NCBI GenBank assembly: GCA_913061245.1
Contig: CAJXTO010000105.1
Span: forward strand, 1-5,514
DNA: 5,514 bases
Direction: 5' to 3'
Source: an uncultured Oceanospirillales bacterium
GTDB taxonomy: Bacteria; Pseudomonadota; Gammaproteobacteria; Pseudomonadales; Litorivicinaceae
The translations under genes were made by a program, and so were the position numbers. Positions 1 through 5,317 of this stretch are shown here, one piece after another (the stretch's first letter is position 1; each line of letters begins with the position of its first letter). The notes below the pieces were generated by a model. It was given only the letters and a program-made list of their open reading frames with translations. It did not search any database and had not been told where the DNA came from.

Positions 1-458
1 AACTCACGCGCCTTTAATATAAATCGTGTTCCATCAAAGAAAATTTGGTCGCCGGGCCCGATAATGAAACGAATCAACCCACCGAGGAAGAACATAACGC
101 CAATTGAGACAATCAAAAAAATCACTGGATTGGCCTTTCGCTCGCGATGATATCGATAAACAAATCGATCGATGAGCAAAGTGAGTACGACGGTCGCGAG
201 GATTCCCACAGGAATCGCTAACAGCGCTGTCGGGAGTGGTTGGATCGAGAGTCCAAGGGACTGAAGTCCCCATGTGACTAGGATCGTCACCATAGCGCCA
301 AATGCCATCGTTTCACCATGGCCAAAATTTGAAAATCGGAGTACCCCATAGACTAATGTGACGCCTAGGGCGCCGAGTGCGAGTTGCGAGCCATAAGTGA
401 GGCCCGGGATGATGAGGAAATTGCCGAGGAGTGTGAGTGCGTTGAAGAAATCAGTCAT
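1..458 (-). CDS. livH: Branched-chain-amino-acid-type ABC transporter permease, LivH family (partial, C-terminus beyond window)
   Basis: This is one of the two inner-membrane channel subunits of a HAAT/Liv-type importer. I translated it by hand from ATG at 458-456; the reading frame is open to base 1, giving 152 complete codons of a protein that is usually about 290-300 residues. The protein is hydrophobic, with probable membrane segments at about residues 21-40, 49-70, 76-97 and 111-134. The stretch RFSNFGHGETMAFGA (41-55) matches the LivH signature around 'NFAHGE...GA'. The start codon directly follows the livF stop (TAAATG, no gap). A GGGGGG run in the last codons of livF (468-463) can serve as ribosome binding site, so translation is probably coupled. 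The partner permease LivM is expected downstream, outside the window. The family is clear; the substrate is not shown by this gene. Confidence 0.93.
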   Translation of the reverse strand, partial: MTDFFNALTLLGNFLIIPGLTYGSQLALGALGVTLVYGVLRFSNFGHGETMAFGAMVTILVTWGLQSLGLSIQPLPTALLAIPVGILATVVLTLLIDRFVYRYHRERKANPVIFLIVSIGVMFFLGGLIRFIIGPGDQIFFDGTRFILKARE

Positions 459-1163
459 TTATCCCCCCAAAAACGCTCGACGAACTTCTGGGTTTGCTAG
501 GAGTGACTCGCCAGTGTCCGTAAACCGGTTTTGCCCTTGTACAAGAACATACCCTTTATCAGCGATTTCAAGCGCCTGTTTGGCATTCTGCTCGACCATC
601 AAAATGGCGACATCCAGTCGAGCAATTTCAATAATGCGATCGAATAGTTCGTCCATGACGATGGGAGAGACGCCTGCTGTGGGCTCATCAAGCATGAGTA
701 CTTTTGGATGGGTCATTAATGCTCTACCCACTGCAACCTGTTGGCGCTGGCCGCCTGACAGTTCTCCAGCAGGTTGTTTTCTTTTTTCTTTTAGAATGGG
801 AAACAAATCGTAGACTTGCGCGATTGAATCATCGATCGAATCGGTGCGAATGAATGCACCCATTTCCAAGTTTTCTTCAACAGTCATCGACGTGAATACA
901 TTATGGGTTTGCGGAACAAAACCCATTCCTTTGACCACTCGCTCTTCGGGCTTTAACTGAGTGACGTCTTCGCCATCGAACATCACCTGACCCTTCCTCA
1001 GGGGCAACATGCCAAAAACGGCTTTCATGGCTGTTGATTTGCCTGCGCCATTGGGTCCAACGATGACCGCGATCTCGCCTTTTTCAACGCCAATCGAGCA
1101 GTCGTGCAAAATATCTGCTGCTCCGTATCCGCCTGTCATCTGTTCGCCAAGTAAAAAGCTCAT
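459..1163 (-). CDS. livF: ABC transporter ATP-binding protein, LivF family
   Basis: This is a cytoplasmic ATPase that should pair with LivG to power the importer. The 234 residues match the usual LivF length. Visible motifs in order are Walker A GPNGAGKST (36-44), Q-loop Q85 in GFVPQ, ABC signature LSGGQ (135-139), and Walker B VLMLDEP (155-161) with catalytic Glu160. The switch position reads MVEQN (189-193), so Gln192 stands where many ABC ATPases have the H-loop histidine; this VEQN form is typical of LivF and separates it from LivG. The start ATG at 1163 lies 1 nt after the livG stop. The upstream sequence is A-rich without a good Shine-Dalgarno, so translational coupling to livG is likely. 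An internal ATG at codon 9 is possible but would remove part of the first beta strand. Confidence 0.96.
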   Translation of the reverse strand: MSFLLGEQMTGGYGAADILHDCSIGVEKGEIAVIVGPNGAGKSTAMKAVFGMLPLRKGQVMFDGEDVTQLKPEERVVKGMGFVPQTHNVFTSMTVEENLEMGAFIRTDSIDDSIAQVYDLFPILKEKRKQPAGELSGGQRQQVAVGRALMTHPKVLMLDEPTAGVSPIVMDELFDRIIEIARLDVAILMVEQNAKQALEIADKGYVLVQGQNRFTDTGESLLANPEVRRAFLGG

Positions 1164-1164
1164 C

Positions 1165-1935
1165 TTATTTTTTGTGTTTCAATCCAGTACCGAGATAGGC
1201 CTCAATGACCTGCTCATTATTTTTCACTTCATCGATTGTACCCTCAGCGAGGACAGCGCCTTCAGCCATACAGATCACTGGATCACATAAACGAGCAACA
1301 AATTCCATGTCGTGTTCGATGAGGCAAAACGTGTAATTACGTTCCTCATTGAGCTTGATAATGGCATCGCCAATTTTATGCAGTAGCGTTCGGTTCACAC
1401 CTGCGCCAACTTCATCGAGAAATACGATTTTTGCATCGACCATCATGGTTCGGCCGAGCTCTAGCAACTTTTTCTGACCACCGGAGAGATTGCCAGCGAA
1501 TTCATCGGCAACATGTTCGATCTCGAGGAAGCGGATGACTTCATCAGCCTTCGCTCGAACTTCTTCTTCGTGTGCTTTAACAAGGCTTGGTTTAAACCAA
1601 GTATTTAATAGACTTTCACCTGCTTGGTTCGGTGGAACCATCATCAGGTTGTCACGGACAGTCAGTGTTGAAAATTCATGGGCAAGCTGAAACGTACGAA
1701 GTACGCCTTTGTGAAACAGTTCATGGGGCTTTAAGCCTGTGATGTCTTCGCCATCGAGAAAGACTTTGCCGTAGGTTGGTTGATATAGGCCGGCGATTAC
1801 GTTGAATAAGGTTGTTTTTCCGGCACCATTGGGACCGATGAGTCCAGTGATCGATCCTGGTTGAATGGAGAGCGTTGCTCCGTTAACAGCCTGGACACCA
1901 CCAAAGTGTTTATGCAAGTTTTCAACAACAATCAT
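1165..1935 (-). CDS. livG: ABC transporter ATP-binding protein, LivG family
   Basis: This is the second ATPase of the Liv-type importer, 256 residues from the ATG at 1935. The motifs are Walker A GPNGAGKTT (34-42), Q-loop Q83 (RTFQ), signature LSGGQ (150-154), Walker B IVFLDE (170-175) and H-loop His208 in LIEHDM, which is the LivG form. The insert between Q-loop and signature (about 95-147) is longer than in LivF, as expected for LivG. After Walker B the sequence is VGAGVN, whereas the common LivG form is PAAGLN; I believe this variant recurs in one subfamily. The start is chosen because MIVVENLHKHFGG is the normal LivG N-terminus. The frame stays open upstream to a TTG at 1992, but that would add an Arg-rich 19-residue tail and run through a stable hairpin. 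No clear Shine-Dalgarno precedes 1935, suggesting weak initiation. Confidence 0.95.
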   Translation of the reverse strand: MIVVENLHKHFGGVQAVNGATLSIQPGSITGLIGPNGAGKTTLFNVIAGLYQPTYGKVFLDGEDITGLKPHELFHKGVLRTFQLAHEFSTLTVRDNLMMVPPNQAGESLLNTWFKPSLVKAHEEEVRAKADEVIRFLEIEHVADEFAGNLSGGQKKLLELGRTMMVDAKIVFLDEVGAGVNRTLLHKIGDAIIKLNEERNYTFCLIEHDMEFVARLCDPVICMAEGAVLAEGTIDEVKNNEQVIEAYLGTGLKHKK

Positions 1936-1954
1936 GGCACGAGAGCACAACAAC

Positions 1955-1981
1955 GCGGCGCAGAGATCATCCCTACGCCGC
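1955..1981 (-). promoter_or_regulatory. Intercistronic stem-loop between the binding-protein gene and livG
   Basis: In the minus-strand transcript GCGGCG (1981-1976) pairs with CGCCGC (1960-1955). The stem continues inward as UAGGGA against UCUCUG, with two G-U pairs, giving 12 pairs around a 3-nt loop. No run of U follows, so it is not a canonical terminator. Its place right after the binding-protein stop (1998-1996) fits a role in protecting the upstream message from 3' decay or in partial termination, both known in binding-protein transporter operons. The role is inferred; the pairing is seen directly. Confidence 0.65.
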
Positions 1982-1995
1982 CTGTGATTCAACGA

Positions 1996-3192
1996 TTAGC
2001 GGTAGCGAACCGTTGTGTTTTCGCCGTCTTTGACAAGAATCTCGCGGTAACTACCGGAAGACTCGCCAGCACCGATCAACTCAACCGCTGTCGCGCCCAC
2101 GTAGTCGATTTGACCGCCGTCTTTCAGGATCTGAAGGCCTTTGGCAAGCTCACCAGGGAGGATCTTTGTTCCAGGCGCGTTGGCGACATCAAAGATTTTT
2201 GCTTTCACTGCATTGCTATCTTTTGAGTTCGCCGCTTGCATCGCAAGCAACGTCAGTGCTGCTGCATCGTAAGCCTCAGGCGAGTATGGGCCAGCTTCAA
2301 AACCATCTTTTTTTGCAAGCTCAGCGTATATTTGTGCACCGTTAGAATCTGTTCCTGGAACCGTACCAATCGAGCCGTTCAAATCAGGACCGATTGCTTG
2401 CAAAAGACTATCGCCAATCATGGCATCCGGAAGGAAGAACTGGTCAAAAGCACCTGCGTCTAATGATGACTGGATAATTCCTTTTCCACCCTGATCGAGA
2501 TATCCGACCACAACTAAAATATCACCACCTGCTTGCGCTAATGCGCCAACCTCTGCGCCGTAGTCTCCTTTGCCATCTTCATGTGGTGTATTGATTGTGA
2601 CTTTGCCGCCAGCTGCTTCAAAGTTTGATTGAATCGAATCAGCGAGACCTTTGCCGTAGTCGTTATTGGTGTAGGTCATTGCAATCGACTTAATGCCCTT
2701 TTCTTGGAGTACTTCTGAGATGACCTGACCCTGACGAGCATCTGATGGTGATGCGCGGAAGAAAAGATCATTGTCTTCAAGTGTTGAGAGCGCCGGTGAT
2801 GTCGCTGATGGCGAGAACAGCAAAACACCTTTGGGCATGGCAACGTTTTGTAAGATTGAAATGGTGGCCCCCGAGCAAAGCGCTCCAATGATTGCATCCA
2901 CCTTATCTGAAGCGATAACACGTTCCGCAGCCGCAGCTGCAGCCGATGCATCAACACAGGTTGAGTCAGCCCTGACATGGCTGACAGTGGCACTGTCGAG
3001 CAACAGCTTCGACGCAGATACCTCTTTCATTGCGAGTTCAGCGCCACGAGCCATCGATTCAGCAAGCGATTCGGCGGGGCCGGTAAAACCAAGTACAACA
3101 CCAAGCTTGACGGTTTTGGCATGACCACCGGCCAGTGCGACAGACGATCCGAGAATGGCGGCAGTCGCCATGGCAATTGCAGTTTTTTTCAT
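1996..3192 (-). CDS. Periplasmic substrate-binding protein of a Liv/HAAT-type ABC importer
   Basis: This protein captures the substrate in the periplasm and delivers it to the LivH/LivM channel. It has 398 residues from the ATG at 3192. A Sec signal peptide is evident: MKKT start, a hydrophobic core, then SVALA-GG, with cleavage probably after Ala21. The mature part reads as a two-lobed type 1 periplasmic binding fold: KLGVVLGFTGP at about 29-39, TNNDYGKG at 175-182, and SPEAYDAAAL at 304-313. Cys79 and Cys106 match the conserved disulfide of LivJ-like proteins. FSPSATSPAL (126-135), Tyr179 and Tyr231 fall where LivJ holds the amino-acid backbone. The PDA at 255-257 aligns with LivJ PEG, replacing Glu by Asp. 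The start is fixed by GGAG six bases upstream plus the signal peptide; a longer open frame to 3291 is not used. It is first in the importer operon. Amino acid or a related small molecule is likely; the exact substrate is unknown. Confidence 0.94.
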   Translation of the reverse strand: MKKTAIAMATAAILGSSVALAGGHAKTVKLGVVLGFTGPAESLAESMARGAELAMKEVSASKLLLDSATVSHVRADSTCVDASAAAAAAERVIASDKVDAIIGALCSGATISILQNVAMPKGVLLFSPSATSPALSTLEDNDLFFRASPSDARQGQVISEVLQEKGIKSIAMTYTNNDYGKGLADSIQSNFEAAGGKVTINTPHEDGKGDYGAEVGALAQAGGDILVVVGYLDQGGKGIIQSSLDAGAFDQFFLPDAMIGDSLLQAIGPDLNGSIGTVPGTDSNGAQIYAELAKKDGFEAGPYSPEAYDAAALTLLAMQAANSKDSNAVKAKIFDVANAPGTKILPGELAKGLQILKDGGQIDYVGATAVELIGAGESSGSYREILVKDGENTTVRYR

Positions 3193-3198
3193 AATTAT

Positions 3199-3202
3199 CT
3201 CC
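3199..3202 (-). promoter_or_regulatory. Ribosome binding site of the substrate-binding-protein gene
   Basis: GGAG lies six bases before the ATG at 3192. It selects this start over the upstream in-frame ATG at 3204, which has no such site, and it places the signal peptide exactly at the N-terminus. Confidence 0.8.
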
Positions 3203-3216
3203 ATAGAGGCCTTTGG

Positions 3217-3245
3217 GTTATAGGCTACCGTCGAACTGTATGGGT
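3217..3245 (-). promoter_or_regulatory. Possible promoter of the importer operon
   Basis: A promoter is expected between the terminator at 3274-3301 and the start at 3192. The best -10 candidate on the minus strand is TATAAC (3222-3217), five of six matches to the sigma-70 consensus. The hexamer 17 bases upstream, ACCCAT (3245-3240), is a poor -35. Transcription would start near 3210, leaving a short leader with the GGAG site. The weak -35 suggests that an activator helps or that the true promoter is elsewhere in this gap. Confidence 0.3.
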
Positions 3246-3273
3246 TTTTGTAGTGATTTTCGAGTCGACGAGC

Positions 3274-3301
3274 AAAAAAAAGCCCGACCAAACGCCGGGC
3301 T
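3274..3301 (-). terminator. Rho-independent terminator of the rubrerythrin / Fe-S / DUF3501 unit
   Basis: In the minus-strand transcript AGCCCGGC (3301-3294) pairs with GUCGGGCU (3288-3281), including one G-U pair, around a 5-nt loop, and eight U residues follow (3281-3274). It begins 20 nt after the DUF3501 stop codon. It separates this unit from the importer operon that starts just downstream. On the plus strand no U run follows the stem, so it acts in one direction. Confidence 0.92.
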
Positions 3302-3320
3302 AGTCACTAGGAGTACTCGA

Positions 3321-3905
3321 TCATGCAAAGTCTTCGATCAGAGAGCCCTGGGTTTCAGGATCGATCTCGTCAACGCGATAACTGTAGTTGGGATGGTCTG
3401 ATCCCATTGCGATTGCTGCACCATTCTTGATGGCGGCGACCATATCAGTAGTGAATTCAAAGCGCGAGAAATGCACAGAGCTGGTTTTCTCTGAATTGGC
3501 GCGCTCGAGGTCTTCATCAGCAATCGCATAGACGCGATCAAAACCTTGAATCTGGATGTAGGTCCTGTTTTCAACGTTCACTAATTCAGCAAGCTTCACC
3601 TTCCGCTCTTCCTCGTCAGGGAACTCGATCATTTGCGTGCATTTCAAGTTCGAGCCGTCTGGAATCAGTGGGTTGTAAGCGTCGAGCTCATCCATGATGC
3701 CTTCTTCTTCAAATGTCTTTTCGATGCGCAGCATCTCTTGCACTTGATACCGGATGGTCGCTTCGTTTTCGAACTGTAATGTCATATTTGGTCCGATAAA
3801 GACACTACGAATGCGCTTTAAGCGCATCGCTTCAGTACGAATTTCAGGCCGCTGTTTTGCGTAATCTTCCAAAGACAGCAGGGAGTTACGTGCGATTTTA
3901 GTCAT
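3321..3905 (-). CDS. DUF3501 family protein, function unknown
   Basis: I recognise this 194-residue protein as DUF3501, from its length, the segments GPNMTLQFENEATIRYQ (38-54) and DAYNPLIPDGSNLKCTQMIEF (75-95), and its position after an HdrD/GlpC-like iron-sulfur gene. It has no signal peptide or membrane segment, is rich in acidic residues, and contains one cysteine (Cys89), so it is unlikely to hold an iron-sulfur cluster alone. His145 and His171 are the only histidines and could bind a metal, but no known motif supports that. AGGAG (3915-3911) lies five bases before the ATG, inside the last codons of the iron-sulfur gene, and the two genes are 2 nt apart, so they are almost certainly co-translated. 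A partner or maturation role for the iron-sulfur protein is plausible but unproven. Confidence 0.9.
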   Translation of the reverse strand: MTKIARNSLLSLEDYAKQRPEIRTEAMRLKRIRSVFIGPNMTLQFENEATIRYQVQEMLRIEKTFEEEGIMDELDAYNPLIPDGSNLKCTQMIEFPDEEERKVKLAELVNVENRTYIQIQGFDRVYAIADEDLERANSEKTSSVHFSRFEFTTDMVAAIKNGAAIAMGSDHPNYSYRVDEIDPETQGSLIEDFA

Positions 3906-3907
3906 AT

Positions 3908-5263
3908 TTACTCCTGATTCAGTCCGTAAGCCTTAGCCACCAATGACAATGGATGTGCTAAGGCGGGTTCATTGTCGTGATTTTCACGAATACCTTGGGC
4001 GATATGGTGACCACCGAGTGGGCAATCACTCGAAATGTAGTCTGGGTTTTGCTCATTCATTGTTCTGAATACCGGACGACCGATTTTCATCGACGTCTCG
4101 TGGAACTCTTTTTTCACGCCATATGTCCCTGCGTGACCTGAGCACCGTTCAGTGGTTTTGACATCGGTGTCAGGAATCATCTTCAAGAATTCTTCGGTTT
4201 TCTTACCGATATTCTGAACCCGTCCGTGGCACGGCGCTTGATAAGACACCGTACCTAAACCGGTTTTGAAGTCGGTGCTCATCAGTCCATCCTTGATCCG
4301 AGCGATAAAGTAGTCAAATGGATCCCAGAATGCCGCTTTCACAGCCTGTACATCTGGGTCATCGGGATACATCAGCGGAATTTCCTGTTTAAACATCAAT
4401 GTACAGGATGGCACGCCTGCCATGATCGCATAGCCTTCACGCGCGAGTTTCGCGAGATGTGGGATGTTGACTCGTTTTAGACGATCAACAGCCTCAAGAT
4501 CACCTTGTTCGAGCTTCGGCATCCCGCAGCAGACTTCTTTCTCAGCAACGACCCATGGAATGTCGTTGTGCTCAAGAACCTTGATCATGTCTGTACCGAT
4601 GCCTGGCTCGTTATAGTTGATATAGCAGGTTGCAAAAATCGCAACCTTGCCAGGAGTCCGCTCGCCATCTTTGATCTCGACGGCTTTCGACTGTTTGATC
4701 ATTTGACGTAATTTTTTCGGTGCGAACTCAGGCAGCCATGCATTTTCATGAACACCGAGTACGCTTTGCACAGCTTTGCGCACGGGCTTCCATTGGTTAA
4801 CAGCATTGACTGTCTCAGTTACAACTGGAATACCTGCGAGTTTTCCAAGGCCGTCAGTGTCTGAAAGGATCTTGTCTCGAGCAGGCATCCCGTCTTTCTG
4901 GTGCTTCACAGCTTTCGCTTGCAACATCAGATGTGGGAAATCGATATTAAATGGATGTGGCGGTACGTATGGACACTTTGCCATATAGCACATGTCGCAC
5001 AGATAACATTCATCAACGACTTTGACATAATCGTCTTTCGCTACACCGTCCACTTCCATCGTTTCACTGTCATCGATCAAATCAAACAGTGTTGGAAATG
5101 AGTTACATAAACTCAGACAGCGACGACATCCATGGCAGATATCAAACACGCGCTCGAGCTCGGCGTTGAGCTTGTCTTCGTCGTAATACTCAGGATTTTT
5201 CCAGTCGATTGGGTGCCGCGTCGGCGCTTCAAGGTTACCTTCGCGTTTTGTTTCTGTCGCCAT
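3908..5263 (-). CDS. GlpC/HdrD-like iron-sulfur protein (two 4Fe-4S sites, two CCG-type domains)
   Basis: This is a probable electron-transfer protein of the heterodisulfide-reductase/glycerol-3-phosphate-dehydrogenase subunit C superfamily, 451 residues. The first ferredoxin-type motif is CHGCRRCLSLC (43-53). The second is CYLCDMCYMAKCP (86-98), with four rather than three residues before the last Cys. The C-terminal half has two CCG-type modules: Cys213, Cys245-Cys246-Gly and Cys287; then Cys345, Cys374-Ser-Gly and Cys414. In the second the usual Cys-Cys is Cys-Ser. Numbering starts from the ATG at 5263. GGAG (5273-5270) is six bases from that ATG but only three from the ATG at 5266, so 5263 is preferred. 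No membrane segment or FAD-binding domain is present, so a flavin or quinone partner would have to come from elsewhere. It lies between the rubrerythrin and DUF3501 genes, and an electron-donor role to the rubrerythrin is inferred. Confidence 0.93.
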   Translation of the reverse strand: MATETKREGNLEAPTRHPIDWKNPEYYDEDKLNAELERVFDICHGCRRCLSLCNSFPTLFDLIDDSETMEVDGVAKDDYVKVVDECYLCDMCYMAKCPYVPPHPFNIDFPHLMLQAKAVKHQKDGMPARDKILSDTDGLGKLAGIPVVTETVNAVNQWKPVRKAVQSVLGVHENAWLPEFAPKKLRQMIKQSKAVEIKDGERTPGKVAIFATCYINYNEPGIGTDMIKVLEHNDIPWVVAEKEVCCGMPKLEQGDLEAVDRLKRVNIPHLAKLAREGYAIMAGVPSCTLMFKQEIPLMYPDDPDVQAVKAAFWDPFDYFIARIKDGLMSTDFKTGLGTVSYQAPCHGRVQNIGKKTEEFLKMIPDTDVKTTERCSGHAGTYGVKKEFHETSMKIGRPVFRTMNEQNPDYISSDCPLGGHHIAQGIRENHDNEPALAHPLSLVAKAYGLNQE

Positions 5264-5269
5264 CATTGT

Positions 5270-5273
5270 CTCC
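5270..5273 (-). promoter_or_regulatory. Ribosome binding site of the iron-sulfur gene
   Basis: GGAG precedes two adjacent ATG codons (5266 and 5263). Its spacing, 3 nt and 6 nt respectively, favours the second ATG. It lies just outside the hairpin at 5288-5305, so it stays accessible when that hairpin forms. Confidence 0.65.
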
Positions 5274-5283
5274 GTGGGGGATG

Positions 5284-5305
5284 AAAACCGGGGGAGAACC
5301 CCCGG
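5284..5305 (-). terminator. Terminator-like hairpin between the rubrerythrin and iron-sulfur genes
   Basis: CCGGGGG (5305-5299) pairs perfectly with CCCCCGG (5294-5288) around the loop UUCU, and UUUU follows (5287-5284) in the minus-strand transcript. It starts 12 nt after the rubrerythrin stop. The short U run suggests incomplete termination, so downstream genes would be transcribed less than the rubrerythrin. It could instead be a full terminator or an mRNA-stabilising end. No separate promoter is visible in the roughly 20 nt left before the next gene, which favours read-through. Confidence 0.65.
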
Positions 5306-5317
5306 CTTTCGGGCGAA

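Noticed and set aside
257..270. Small inverted repeat GGGACTGAAGTCCC inside livH
   Set aside because: The stem has only six pairs with a two-base centre inside coding sequence and has no U run; chance is sufficient.
397..813. Plus-strand open frame of 138 codons opposite livF and the livF-livH junction
   Set aside because: It lies antisense to clearly coding sequence with all ABC motifs, has Ser/Arg-rich low-quality content, and matches no family I recognise.
1936..1992. N-terminal extension of LivG from a TTG codon
   Set aside because: The extension is Arg-rich, unlike any LivG N-terminus, lacks a ribosome binding site and runs through the stable hairpin.
1861..2226. Plus-strand open frame of 121 codons across the livG start and the end of the receptor gene
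   Set aside because: It is antisense to two real genes and the hairpin, with no ribosome binding site or recognisable domain.
2920..2950. GCAGCC-rich stretch that looks like a short tandem repeat
   Set aside because: It encodes an alanine-rich helix (ASAAAAAAERVI) at a position where related receptors are also Ala-rich, so protein sequence explains it.
2676..2993. Minus-strand open frame of 105 codons inside the receptor gene
   Set aside because: It is a shifted frame of the receptor, whose own frame is intact from signal peptide to stop.
3193..3291. N-terminal extension of the receptor
   Set aside because: It would bury the signal peptide 33 residues inside the protein and would start within the terminator stem; the GGAG site points to 3192.
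3300..3310. Inverted repeat CTAGTCACTAG next to the terminator
   Set aside because: It is short, overlaps the edge of the terminator stem, and lies far from any -10/-35 candidate, so there is no case for an operator.
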